From positions 1 through 64,000 of the forward strand of contig NZ_PPEL01000003.1 in the NCBI RefSeq assembly GCF_002899695.1: a stretch of 64,000 nt of DNA, read 5' to 3'. This document shows, one piece after another, positions 18,829 through 28,086 of this stretch. Origin of the DNA: Rubneribacter badeniensis. Lineage in GTDB: Bacteria > Actinomycetota > Coriobacteriia > Coriobacteriales > Eggerthellaceae. The notes below the pieces were generated by a model, which made no database searches, was not told where the DNA came from, and saw nothing but the letters and a program-made list of their open reading frames with translations. Each line of letters starts with the position of its first letter. Position 1 is the first letter of the stretch. The translations under genes were made by a program, and so were the position numbers.

Positions 18829-20250
18829 ATGACGCGGTCGACGAGGGCGAGAAGGCAGACCTCTACACCGAGCCTCGCGCGGTTCTTCACGAAGCAGATG
18901 CTCATGTTCGTAGCGCTCGCGCTCCTCATCGTGATGGTCGACTTCTTCCTGTACACCCTCATCGCCTATCGCGAATCGAACGAGCACTACAACGACGACT
19001 CGCCCGCCACCGCGGTGCGCGCCGTGGACGCCGCCCTCTCGCGCGGAGAGGACGGCGCATGGACGCTTTCCGAGGACGGCGAGCAGGCGCTTGACGAGCG
19101 GGGCGCCTGGGCGCTTCTCGTGGACGAGAGCGGCGCCGTGGCCTGGTCGCAGCGCGTCCCCGACGAGGTGCCGCGCTCCTTCTCTCCGAACGACGTCGCC
19201 ATGGCCGCGCATTACGCCGAGATCGCCGATTACCCGGCGTTTTTCTGGGATCGCGACGACGGCTTGCTCGTCGTGGGCTTCCCGAAGGGAGAGTACTGGC
19301 ACGAAAGCCTCACCTACCCCGCCTCCACCATCGCCAACCTGCCTTTGTACGTGCTCCTCGTGTTCGCAGTCGACCTCGGCATCCTGTTCGTCCTCTACGC
19401 GGTCGCGCGGCGGCGCACGCAAAGCGCGGTGGGCCCCATCGTCGACGCGCTCGACGCGCTGTCCGAAGGACGGGCCGCCGAATTGAACCTGAAGGGGGAT
19501 CTGCGCGAGATCGGCCAGCGCATCACCGAGACGAGCGGCATCATCGAGCAGAAGGACGCCGCCCGCGCGAACTGGATCCGCGGCGTGTCCCACGACATCC
19601 GCACGCCGCTGTCGATGATCTTGGGCTACGCCGACGCCATCGCCGCCGACGAAGGCGCGAGCGACGATGTGCGCGCAGACGCTCAGGTCATCCGCGCGCA
19701 GGGGCTCAAGATCAAGGATCTCGTCACCGATCTCAACACCGCCTCGAAACTCGATTACGACATGCAACCGCTCGACCTCGAGCGCGTCCATCTGCCGCGC
19801 CTTCTGCGCAGCGTGGTCGTCGAGCATGTGAACAGCGGCCTCGACGAGCTGCACCCCCTCGAGCTCGACCTGGACGAAAACGCGCTCGACGCCGTCGTGC
19901 TGGCCGACGAGCGCCTGATCGGCCGCGCGGTCGAGAACGCCATCGCGAACGCGCGCCTGCACAACGAGCGGGGCTGCCGGGTGCAGGTGACGCTGGCCGT
20001 GCGGGGCGAACGCGCGCTCGTGCGCGTGGCCGACGACGGCGCGGGCACGTCTGCGGAAGAGTTGGCCGAGCTCAAGGCGCGGCTCGCCCGCGCGCGCACC
20101 GCGCGCAGCGCGGCGGGGTCGTACGGCGAGGAGCACGGCCTGGGGCTTGTGCTCGTGGACCGCATCGTCCGGGCCCACGGCGGCTCGATCTCCATCGAAA
20201 GCGAACCGGAACGGGGCTTTTCCGTGGAGCTGTCGCTGCCGCTCGCCTGA
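18829..20250 (+). CDS. Sensor histidine kinase of the BceAB-linked two-component system
   Basis: 473 residues. TM1 at ~25-47 (MLMFVALALLIVMVDFFLY), an extracytoplasmic sensor of ~115 residues, TM2 (LPLYVLLVFAVDLGILFVLY), a short HAMP-like linker, the H-box GVSHDIRTPLSMILGYAD with the phospho-acceptor His, N-box ENAIANARLHN, G1 VADDGAGTS and G2 GLGLVLVDRI. The start codon is 2 bp past the regulator stop. The sizeable sensor domain suggests direct ligand detection, unlike the intramembrane kinases of classical Bce systems. Confidence 0.93.
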   Translation: MTRSTRARRQTSTPSLARFFTKQMLMFVALALLIVMVDFFLYTLIAYRESNEHYNDDSPATAVRAVDAALSRGEDGAWTLSEDGEQALDERGAWALLVDESGAVAWSQRVPDEVPRSFSPNDVAMAAHYAEIADYPAFFWDRDDGLLVVGFPKGEYWHESLTYPASTIANLPLYVLLVFAVDLGILFVLYAVARRRTQSAVGPIVDALDALSEGRAAELNLKGDLREIGQRITETSGIIEQKDAARANWIRGVSHDIRTPLSMILGYADAIAADEGASDDVRADAQVIRAQGLKIKDLVTDLNTASKLDYDMQPLDLERVHLPRLLRSVVVEHVNSGLDELHPLELDLDENALDAVVLADERLIGRAVENAIANARLHNERGCRVQVTLAVRGERALVRVADDGAGTSAEELAELKARLARARTARSAAGSYGEEHGLGLVLVDRIVRAHGGSISIESEPERGFSVELSLPLA

Positions 20251-20557
20251 CGTCTTGAGGATGCGCCCGCGCGAGAAGGACTCGCCGACGTTGAGCGCGC
20301 CCCTTCGACCGATGCCGGCCTCTCGCTGAGAATCGCCCTCAAGCGCCGCGATGCGCCCGTTCCTCCGAACACGCCCTCTTGCACTCGAACGCGCCTCTTC
20401 GAAACCGCGCGTTCCTGCAAACGCGCTATGAAGGACCCCCTGCCCCGCCCAAGGGAGAAAACGTTCCTCCGACTTCTTCGACAGACACTCCGAACGAGCG
20501 GAGAGAATCGGCTACAATAAGGGCCGATCACGCACGAAACCGAGAGGAGAACGACCT
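20251..20557. other. Intergenic region between the kinase and antiporter genes
   Basis: 307 bp. No gene is supported. The sequence GAGAGGAG before 20558 is the antiporter ribosome-binding site, and GGCTACAATAAGG at 20508-20522 gives a TACAAT-type -10 for it. No clear terminator for the kinase operon is seen. Confidence 0.4.
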
Positions 20558-22603
20558 TTGGAAGCGCTCATGCTCGCTCTGCTCATGCTGGCCGCCGTCC
20601 TGCTTTCCTCCGTCATCGACCAGCTCGTTCCCAAGGTGTCCTCCCCGCTCATACAGATCGTCCTCGGCTTGGGCATCGCGCTTCTCGCGCAGCGCCAGAT
20701 CAGCATTCAGCTCGACCCGGAGCTGTTCCTCGTGCTGTTCATCGCGCCGCTTCTGTTCGACGAGGCGAAAAACGTCGACAAGGCGGCGCTGTGGAGAAAC
20801 CGCAGACCGGTGCTCTCGCTTGCGGTCGTGCTCGCCATCGTCACGGCGCTCATCATCGGCTTCGCCGTAAGCTGGGTGATCCCGGCCATCGGTCTGGCCA
20901 CCGCCATCGCCTTGGGCGCAGCGCTCGGCCCCACCGACGCCGTCGCCGTGGCCTCGCTGTCGAAAGAGACCGACCTCTCGCCTCGTGCGAAAAGCATCCT
21001 CGAGGGAGAATCGCTCATCAACGACGCCTCGGGCATCGTGGCGTTCCAGTTCGCGCTCACTGCAGCCATCACCAGCTCGTTCTCTCTCGCCGATGCGGCT
21101 GCGGACTTTTTGTTCAGCTTCTTCGGAGGCATCCTCATCGGACTCGTCTTGGGTTATCTGGGCAACTTCCTCGTGCGCAAGGTGCGCTCATGGGGCTTGG
21201 AGAACACGACGTTCCACGTGCTGTTCGAGCTGTTCACCCCCTTCATCGTGTACCTTGCCGCCAATGCGGTCGGCGCGAGCGGCATCCTCGCCGTCGTGGC
21301 CGCAGGCTTGGTGAACGTCATCTCCCCCCGCGCCGTCGGCCCGTCCATCTCGCGCATGAACATCGTGTCGGCAAGCGTGTGGCGCGTCGTGTCGTTCGCG
21401 CTCAACGGAGTGGTGTTCGTACTGCTCGGCACGCAGCTGCCGCGCGCCATGCAGCGCACATGGGAGGACACGAGCTTCGACAACGGCTTCCTCATCGGAG
21501 TCATCTTGCTGATCACGGCGATCTACCTGGCCGTGCGCTTCCTGTGGCTGCTCGGGGTCGAGCGGGTCCACGGACGCTCGAGCGCGAAGGGAGAGCGTCC
21601 GAGCTGGCTTGCGGATGCGCGCTCGGCGCTGACGATGGCGCTCGCCGGCCCGAAAGGAACCATCACGCTCGCCGTCATGTTCACCATCCCTCTGTATCTG
21701 CCCACCGATGCGGGAACGGTGACCCCTTTCCCCCAACGCGACCTCGTCATCTTCCTCGCATGCGGCGTCATCGTGGTCACGCTGCTTTTGGCCACGTTCA
21801 TCGTGCCCCTTCTGGCTCCGAAAAAGGGCACCACCGACGAGGACCTGCGCTGCGACGAGACGGCCGTGAGCCTGGAGATACTGCGCTCCGTCATCGGGGA
21901 GCTCTCCTCGCGGCAGACGCCCGAGACGCGCGCAGCCACGCAGCTCGTGCTGCGCTCCTACAACCAGCGCATCGCGCGCATCAAAAGCACGAACGACATC
22001 GAAGATGAGCCGAACACGGCGCTTCGCCTGCAAGCCTTGCGCTGGGAGCAAGATTTCGTCGAAAAGCTCATCGAGAGCGAGGATGTCCACCCCGTCGCCG
22101 GATACCGCCATCTCAACCGCCTCAACCACATCGAGAACATGCTGCTGCATCACCACGGACGCTGGTCGCTGCAGAGCTTCTTGCTGAGGCTGCGCGCGCT
22201 CGTGCGCGCAGGATGGCATCTCCTCGCACCCGGCCTTCCCGGCAAAGGCACGACCGAGCGAACGCAAGCCGCCCGCGACCTGCAGATCCGCTGCGCTGAT
22301 CGCGTCTCCGAACAGCTGAGCGCGCTTTTGGCCTCCCCGCAGGACGACTTCCCCACCGAGGACGTGAGCGCGCTTCTTCTGGAGTACCAGCGGACGGCCC
22401 GCAATCTTCGCAAGACGAACCCCTCCATCACGGCGATCACCACCACGGCCGACAAAGCGGTGGAGATCGAGCGGCTCGGTCTGCGCCTCGAATTGGAGCA
22501 GATACAGGCACGCTACGAGGAAGGCGACCTGTGCCGCTCGTCGTACAAACGCCTCCGCGAGAACGTCTTCCTCATGCAGGTCGACCTCGAGGACAACGTG
22601 TAG
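20558..22603 (+). CDS. Na+/H+ antiporter, CPA1 (NhaP) family
   Basis: Integral membrane cation/proton exchanger. The start is a TTG (20558) behind GAGAGGAG; the product has 681 residues. The first ~420 residues form about 12 membrane helices with the CPA1 core motifs GPTDAVAVASL and EGESLINDASGIVAF, whose ND pair is the ion site. The last ~260 residues are a hydrophilic, helical cytoplasmic tail, as in NhaP/NHE proteins that sense pH or nucleotides. Transcribed alone and convergent with argS, with a shared hairpin at 22682. Likely role in pH or sodium homeostasis; ion preference cannot be read from sequence. Confidence 0.93.
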   Translation: MEALMLALLMLAAVLLSSVIDQLVPKVSSPLIQIVLGLGIALLAQRQISIQLDPELFLVLFIAPLLFDEAKNVDKAALWRNRRPVLSLAVVLAIVTALIIGFAVSWVIPAIGLATAIALGAALGPTDAVAVASLSKETDLSPRAKSILEGESLINDASGIVAFQFALTAAITSSFSLADAAADFLFSFFGGILIGLVLGYLGNFLVRKVRSWGLENTTFHVLFELFTPFIVYLAANAVGASGILAVVAAGLVNVISPRAVGPSISRMNIVSASVWRVVSFALNGVVFVLLGTQLPRAMQRTWEDTSFDNGFLIGVILLITAIYLAVRFLWLLGVERVHGRSSAKGERPSWLADARSALTMALAGPKGTITLAVMFTIPLYLPTDAGTVTPFPQRDLVIFLACGVIVVTLLLATFIVPLLAPKKGTTDEDLRCDETAVSLEILRSVIGELSSRQTPETRAATQLVLRSYNQRIARIKSTNDIEDEPNTALRLQALRWEQDFVEKLIESEDVHPVAGYRHLNRLNHIENMLLHHHGRWSLQSFLLRLRALVRAGWHLLAPGLPGKGTTERTQAARDLQIRCADRVSEQLSALLASPQDDFPTEDVSALLLEYQRTARNLRKTNPSITAITTTADKAVEIERLGLRLELEQIQARYEEGDLCRSSYKRLRENVFLMQVDLEDNV

Positions 22604-22681
22604 ACAGCGGCGACGTAGCGTGACAGGCGTGACAGGGCCCTGCCGCCCCGTCGCCTTCGCCGCCACTGCCACGCTTCTGGC

Positions 22682-22710
22682 AAAAAAAGGCCGCCCCGAG
22701 GGCGGCCTTC
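22682..22710 (-). terminator. Terminator of argS, possibly bidirectional
   Basis: AAGGCCGCC/GGCGGCCTT-type hairpin with a short loop and seven T's on the minus strand. On the plus strand the hairpin is followed by a weak T-rich run and may also stop antiporter transcription. Confidence 0.88.
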
Positions 22711-22730
22711 TCGTCGCATGCGACAGGACG

Positions 22731-24458
22731 TTACATCTTCGCAGGCGCGCTCACTCCCAAAAGGCCCAGGGTCGTGGCCAGCACGATGCGGGCGGCGTCC
22801 ACAAGCGCGAGGCGCGCATCGCGCAGCGCCGCCTCTTCGCCGATGACGTGGCAGTTCGTGTAGAACGAATGGAACAGCGCGGCAAGGTCCTGCGCGTAGT
22901 GCGTCAGGCGGAACGCCGCGCGGTCGCGGGCGGCCTGGGCCACGAGCGGGCCGAAGTCGTCCATCTTGCGCATGAGCGCAAGCTCGCTCTCGTGCGCAAG
23001 CGGCGCGAGGTCCACGTCGGCCGGGATGACCTTCGCAGCCAGCTCGTCCATCGACAGCTCGCCGGATTCGGCAGCCGCGGCATCGGCCTCGGACGCGGCC
23101 TTGCGCAGGATCGAGCAGATGCGCGCGTGCGCGTACTGCACGTAGTACACCGGGTTCGACGCGTCCTTCTTCTTCGCCACCTCGATGTCGAAGTCGATGG
23201 GCTGGTCGGAGGACTTCGCCAGCATGAGGTAGCGGGTCGCGTCCACGCCCACCTCGTCGATGAGCTCCTCGAACGTGATCATCTCGCCCGTGCGCTTGGA
23301 CATGCGCACGGCCTCGCCGTCGCGAAACAGGTTCACCAGCTGGCCGAGCATGATCTCAAGCGCGCCGGGCCAACCCCAGGCGGCCAGCATGGCCTCGCAG
23401 CGGGCGATGTAGCCGTGGTGGTCGGCGCCCCAGATGTTGATGAGGTGGTCGAAACCGCGCTCCATCTTGTTGTAGTGATACGCCACGTCGCTCATGAAGT
23501 ACGTCATCTCGCCGTTGGCCTTGATGAGCACGCGGTCCTTCTCGTCGCCGAACGCGCTCGACTTGAACCAGGTGGCGCCGTCCTCGACGTAGATGTAGCC
23601 CTTCTCGTCCATGGCCGCAAGGCTGCGGTCGACGGCGCTCTCGCCGTTCTCGTCGGGCTCGTAGAGGCTGCGCTCGCTGAACCAGCAGTCGAACGTCGTG
23701 CCGAAGCGCTCGGTCACGCGATGCTGCTCGGCCAGCTCGTAGGCGTAGGCGCGCTCGCGGAAGTTCTCCATGCGCTCGGTCGGGTCGGCATCGAGCCACT
23801 TGTCGCCGTCTTCGTCGATGATGGCCTGAGCGATGTCCTTCACGTACGCGCCGGCATAGCAGGCTTCGGGCATCTCCACGTCGCGGCCGAGCAGCTGCTG
23901 GTAGCGCACGGCCACCGACTCGCCGAAGTTGTCCATCTGGGTGCCGTGATCGTTGATGTAGAACTCCTCGTACACGTCGTAGCCGGCATGGCGCATGACG
24001 CGCGCCGTGGCGTCGCCGAGCGCGGCCCAGCGGCCATGGCCCACGTGCATGGGGCCGGTGGGGTTGGCCGAGATGTACTCGAGGTTGATCTTGCGCTCGC
24101 CCTCGGGGATCTCGCCCTTGCCGAAGTCGCCCTTCTCGGCGCGGACGGCGGCCACCACGCTTTGGAGCGCCGTAGGCTTCAAGCGGATGTTGATGAAGCC
24201 GGGGCCCGCGATCTCAACCGACTGGACAAGGTCGTTCTCAGGCAGGTGGTCGACGATGATCTGGGCGATCTCGCGCGGGTTCTTCTTGGCGAGCTTCGCC
24301 GAGCGCAAAGCGACGGTGGACGCCCAGTCTCCGTTGCCCTCGTCGCGCGGACGCTCGAGGGCCGCCTGCGGCGTCTCGTCGAGCGAAAGCGCCCCATCCT
24401 CGCGCGCGGCCGCCACGGCCGCGTCGATCAGCTGTTCAAGTTGTTCGCGAATTTGCAT
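22731..24458 (-). CDS. argS: Arginine--tRNA ligase
   Basis: Class I synthetase charging tRNA-Arg. 575 residues, normal for the family. N-terminal additional domain, then EYISANPTGPMHVGHGR with the HIGH-equivalent HVGH near residue 136. As in most ArgRS, the KMSKS motif is only partly conserved (VRMSKRTG). The C-terminal ~120 residues are the helical DALR anticodon-binding domain. The start ATG lies at 24456-24458. It is a single-gene unit close to the arginine catabolic cluster, which competes for the same amino acid. A shared regulator is possible but not shown. Confidence 0.98.
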   Translation of the reverse strand: MQIREQLEQLIDAAVAAAREDGALSLDETPQAALERPRDEGNGDWASTVALRSAKLAKKNPREIAQIIVDHLPENDLVQSVEIAGPGFINIRLKPTALQSVVAAVRAEKGDFGKGEIPEGERKINLEYISANPTGPMHVGHGRWAALGDATARVMRHAGYDVYEEFYINDHGTQMDNFGESVAVRYQQLLGRDVEMPEACYAGAYVKDIAQAIIDEDGDKWLDADPTERMENFRERAYAYELAEQHRVTERFGTTFDCWFSERSLYEPDENGESAVDRSLAAMDEKGYIYVEDGATWFKSSAFGDEKDRVLIKANGEMTYFMSDVAYHYNKMERGFDHLINIWGADHHGYIARCEAMLAAWGWPGALEIMLGQLVNLFRDGEAVRMSKRTGEMITFEELIDEVGVDATRYLMLAKSSDQPIDFDIEVAKKKDASNPVYYVQYAHARICSILRKAASEADAAAAESGELSMDELAAKVIPADVDLAPLAHESELALMRKMDDFGPLVAQAARDRAAFRLTHYAQDLAALFHSFYTNCHVIGEEAALRDARLALVDAARIVLATTLGLLGVSAPAKM

Positions 24459-24679
24459 TGCGCATCTTCCTATCCGGCAAGCTTCGTGCGATTCCCTACA
24501 GATTTTAAAATTCTACCATCTTTTCGCCCCTGTGGAGCGACGATGCGGCCCAAACCGGCTGCACACGGACCCGTTATGCAGAAAACGTCCACACGACCTC
24601 GCAAAAGAGGATGACCGTTGCGCGTTTTCATGGTATCGTTGCCCTCTCAGGCAGCGACGGAAAAGAAAGGCGGCAGACC

Positions 24680-25162
24680 ATGGCGGTGCGCATCGAACGC
24701 GGCAACTTCGAAGACGCGCGGCTCGTGCGCGAACGCGTGTTCGTAGAGGAGCAGGGGTTCGAGAACGAGTTCGACGAAACCGACGCCGACCCCTCGACCA
24801 TCCATCTGACGCTGTACGCAGACGGACGCCTCGCGGGCTGCGCGCGAACGTTTCCCGACCCCGACGATTCGAACGTGGAGGGCTCGACCGCTCCCCTCGC
24901 TGCGGCGCAGGACGGTGCAGACGCACGCGCATGCTGGGTGTTCGGCCGGCTGGCCGTGCTGCCCGAAGCGCGCCGCGACGGATTCGGCACGCTTCTTCTG
25001 GCCGAGGCCGAGCGCGTCGCCCGCGAGAGAGGTGCCGCCTCGATGCGCTTGCACGCACAGTGCCGCGCCGCCGGTTTCTACGAACGCGCAGGCTACGAGC
25101 AGTACGGCCCCGTGGAGCTCGACGAGCACGTCGAGCACGTGTGGATGCGCAAGCCCCTCTGA
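24680..25162 (+). CDS. GNAT-family N-acetyltransferase
   Basis: 160 residues beginning MAVRIERGNFEDARLVR. An upstream in-frame start at 24611 was rejected because it lacks a ribosome-binding site and adds an atypical leader. ElaA/YjdJ-like layout: N-terminal VRERVFVEEQGF, a core strand FGRLAVLPEARRDGFGTLLL containing the acetyl-CoA-binding R-x-x-G-x-G/A signature (RRDGFG), and the C-terminal FYERAGYEQYG. It should acetylate a small-molecule or protein amine; the substrate is unknown. It is a monocistronic gene with a strong terminator. Confidence 0.88.
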   Translation: MAVRIERGNFEDARLVRERVFVEEQGFENEFDETDADPSTIHLTLYADGRLAGCARTFPDPDDSNVEGSTAPLAAAQDGADARACWVFGRLAVLPEARRDGFGTLLLAEAERVARERGAASMRLHAQCRAAGFYERAGYEQYGPVELDEHVEHVWMRKPL

Positions 25163-25206
25163 CGGCGGCGAAGCGCCGCGCGACTTCGTCGACTCTGCGC
25201 CAACGC

Positions 25207-25242
25207 AAGAAGGGCTCTGCCGCAAGCAGAGCCCTTCTCTCT
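25207..25242 (+). terminator. Terminator after the GNAT gene
   Basis: 13-bp perfect stem AGAAGGGCTCTGC / GCAGAGCCCTTCT with a CGCAA loop, followed by CTCTT. On the minus strand it could also act at the end of the arc cluster. Confidence 0.85.
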
Positions 25243-25300
25243 TGAGCGCGCCTTTGCGCGTGCGCGCCGCTACCCCGACCCGCACGCAAGGAGGACGCGG

Positions 25301-26911
25301 CTATCCGGCGGTTCCCGGAACGAGGATCATCGCCGCCGTCAAGATGACCATGCACACAACGCCCAAAATGACGAACAGCTTGGCGCCGAACTTCAGCCAC
25401 GTGGAGTACTCCACCTTCGCCAGCGCCAACCCGCCCATGATGGCGCCGCTCGTCGGGGTGAACAGGTTCACCAAGCCGCTGCCGGCGCTGAACACCATGA
25501 TCATAACATCGGGCGAGAAGCCGAGCGAGTCGGCCAGCGGGCCCATGATGGGCATGGACACCGTGGCCATGCCGGACGACGACGGGATGAGGAACGACAG
25601 CACGATGTAGAGCAAGAAGGACATCGGCGCGAACACGACTGCGGACAGGCCCCTGAGCGCGTTCGCGGCGTTCTCGAGAATCCATAGATCGAGCCCCGTC
25701 TCGCCCATGAGCACCGTGATGGAGCGCGCCATGGCGATGATCAGCACGACGCTCATCATGTCGGAGGCGCCGTTGACGAACGCCTTGACGAAACGACCTT
25801 CAGACACGCCTCCGATGATCCCGATGATGATGGCCATCAGCAAAAACCACGTGGACGCCTCGTCGAAGTACCACGATCCGAGCGGCACGTCGGTCAGAAA
25901 CGCCGACCAGCCGCTGGACACCTGCTCCTCGGCGGTGACGGTGCCGGACACCTCGCCGTCGAACGCGAGATCGCTGCCCTCGGCGTCAGCCCACACCGCG
26001 GAAACGTCCTCGCCGGACACCTGCTCGGTGACTTCCTCGGTGACCGCACCCGCGTCGAACACGCTCACGCCGAAGTCGTTCCACGGGATGAACCCGACGA
26101 TCATGACCACGAACGTCAGGGCAAACACCGAAAGCGCCGCCTTCTGACGGCCCGTCATGAGCTTTTCGTCCGGATGGGCCTCGGCGGCCTCGGCCTCCTG
26201 GCGATCCTTGCCGAACTCGGCCTCCATGGTCTGACGCTCCTGCAGCGACAGGATGGTCGACCCTTTGTCAGCCTTGACCTTTTTCGCATAGCGCATGACG
26301 AACACGATGGAGATGGCCAACGACACGAGCCACAGGATGACGCCGAGCAGAATGATGACGCCCTGGTTGACCTCGATCCCCGACGTGCTCAGCGAGTCCA
26401 CGGCAGCACCGACGGCAAACGGGTTCACCGTCGATCCAAGCACGCCGCAGCCGGCGCCCAGCAAAACGACGGACGCGCCGACCACGCTGTCGAAACCTGC
26501 CGCGACCATCGTCGCCGCGAGCAGCAGGTAGAACGGAACCGTCTCCTCGAGCATGCCGTACGTCGTGCCGCCGATGGAGAAGATGAACATCAGAATGGGA
26601 ATGAGCACGAGTTCGTTGCCCTTGAGCTTCTTCACCAACGCGGCAATGCCGGCATCAAGCGCTCCCGTCTCGGCGACGATACCCAAAAAGCCGCCTAGGA
26701 TCAGAACGAACAAGCATACAGGCAACGCGTCGGTGAAGCCTTTGACGGGAGCCGTCGCCACGTTGGCCACCGTCGCGCCCGTGACGCCCTCCACGCCTGC
26801 CAGCGACATCGCCACCGTCACCAAAGCCAGCGCGATCAGGATGATCAGCAGGATGGTGAACGACGATATGGATCGCTTCTTCTTGCTTTTTTGCTTTGCA
26901 TTCTCGGTCAT
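25301..26911 (-). CDS. YfcC-family membrane carrier, candidate arginine/ornithine exchanger
   Basis: 536 residues, about 12 membrane helices, family YfcC/short-chain fatty-acid or basic amino-acid antiporter-like. A lysine-rich cytoplasmic N-terminus (KQKSKKKR) precedes the first helix. Glycine-rich re-entrant-like segments (GGFLGIVAETGALD, FSIGGTTYGMLEE, PTSGAIMGGLALAKVEY) are typical of the clan. Residues ~284-340 form an acidic extracytoplasmic loop (EEVTEQVSGEDVS), an uncommon insertion. It is the last gene of the minus-strand arginine deiminase cluster, where an arcD carrier usually sits, so arginine/ornithine exchange is the best inference; it is not an ordinary ArcD by motif. Confidence 0.82.
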   Translation of the reverse strand: MTENAKQKSKKKRSISSFTILLIILIALALVTVAMSLAGVEGVTGATVANVATAPVKGFTDALPVCLFVLILGGFLGIVAETGALDAGIAALVKKLKGNELVLIPILMFIFSIGGTTYGMLEETVPFYLLLAATMVAAGFDSVVGASVVLLGAGCGVLGSTVNPFAVGAAVDSLSTSGIEVNQGVIILLGVILWLVSLAISIVFVMRYAKKVKADKGSTILSLQERQTMEAEFGKDRQEAEAAEAHPDEKLMTGRQKAALSVFALTFVVMIVGFIPWNDFGVSVFDAGAVTEEVTEQVSGEDVSAVWADAEGSDLAFDGEVSGTVTAEEQVSSGWSAFLTDVPLGSWYFDEASTWFLLMAIIIGIIGGVSEGRFVKAFVNGASDMMSVVLIIAMARSITVLMGETGLDLWILENAANALRGLSAVVFAPMSFLLYIVLSFLIPSSSGMATVSMPIMGPLADSLGFSPDVMIMVFSAGSGLVNLFTPTSGAIMGGLALAKVEYSTWLKFGAKLFVILGVVCMVILTAAMILVPGTAG

Positions 26912-27114
26912 ACGAACCTCCCCCTTTCAGGGAGTCGAGGTGAATATGATTGGCGAACGAGAATTTGCAACACGGATCGACGGAAGCATAACCGCGCGAT
27001 CCGCGATAACCCTGAATGGAGCGGCGACGCCTGCCGAAGCAGGTGCCGCCGCTCGCTGGACAACTCCGAGGCGCCGATCTTGCAGCGGCCGGCGCCCCGA
27101 GCCGGCAAAGGCGG

Positions 27115-28065
27115 CTAGGCCGTGATCACCGTGCCCGTCTCGCCGCGCAGGCCGGCCGCGGCGCGCTCGAGGGAGGTGATGAGGGCGCGGCCCCCGGGGT
27201 AGGCCTCGACGTAGTCGATGCACGCCTCCACCTTGGGCAGCATGCTTCCGGGGGCGAACTGGCCCTCCTCGATGTAGGCGCGGGCCTGGGCGACGTCCAT
27301 CTCGTCGATCTCGGCCTGCTCGGGCGTGTTGAAGTTCACGCACACCTTCTCCACCGCCGTGAGGATGACGAGCATGTCGGCGCCGAGCTCGCGGGCGAGA
27401 AGCGCGCTCGAGCGGTCCTTGTCGATGACCGCGGGCACGCCCGCGTAGCCGCCCTCCTCGAACACCGGCACCCCGCCGCCGCCCGTGGAGACGACGACGT
27501 AGCCGGCGTCCACGAGGTCGCTGATGGCGTCGAACTCGACGACGCGCACCGGCTTCGGGGAGGCGACGACCTGCCTCCAGCCCCGGCCCGCGTCCTCCTT
27601 GTACGTCCAGCCCGTCTCGGCCGCCTTGGCCCTGGCCTCCTCCTCGGTGAGGAAGGCGCCGACCGGCTTGGTGGGGTTCTCGAAGGCCGGGTCGGCCGGG
27701 TCGACCACCGTCTGGGTCACGACGCACGCCGTGGAGCGGCCGATGCCGCGGGCCTTGAGCTCGTTGAGGATCGCCTGGGAGAGCTGGTAGCCGATGTAGC
27801 CCTGGCTCATGGCGCCGGCCTCGGGGAAGGGCATCTCGGGGGTCTTGCCGTCGTTGGCGCTCGCGTAGGCGAACGCGTTGTTGATCATGCCGACCTGCGG
27901 GCCGTTGCCGTGGGAGACCACGACGTTCACGCCGTCCTCGACCATGTCGACGATGTGGGCGGCCGTGTCCTTCACCAGCTCCAGCTGCTCCTGGGGCGTG
28001 TTGCCGAGGGCGTTGCCGCCGAGCGCGATGACGACGGTCTTGCCCTCGCCTCTCTGATAGGGCAT
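27115..28065 (-). CDS. arcC: Carbamate kinase
   Basis: Converts carbamoyl phosphate and ADP to ATP, CO2 and ammonia, the energy-yielding last step of the arginine deiminase pathway. 316 residues of the amino-acid-kinase fold: VVIALGGNALG at the N-terminus, SHGNGPQVG near residue 50, VVSTGGGGVPV near 190, the nucleotide-site VIDKDRSSALLA, and PGSMLPKVEA. It sits 21 bp after the OTC gene and shares its transcript. A complete, intact copy. Confidence 0.97.
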   Translation of the reverse strand: MPYQRGEGKTVVIALGGNALGNTPQEQLELVKDTAAHIVDMVEDGVNVVVSHGNGPQVGMINNAFAYASANDGKTPEMPFPEAGAMSQGYIGYQLSQAILNELKARGIGRSTACVVTQTVVDPADPAFENPTKPVGAFLTEEEARAKAAETGWTYKEDAGRGWRQVVASPKPVRVVEFDAISDLVDAGYVVVSTGGGGVPVFEEGGYAGVPAVIDKDRSSALLARELGADMLVILTAVEKVCVNFNTPEQAEIDEMDVAQARAYIEEGQFAPGSMLPKVEACIDYVEAYPGGRALITSLERAAAGLRGETGTVITA

Positions 28066-28086
28066 AGTAATTCACCTGGTCTTTCT

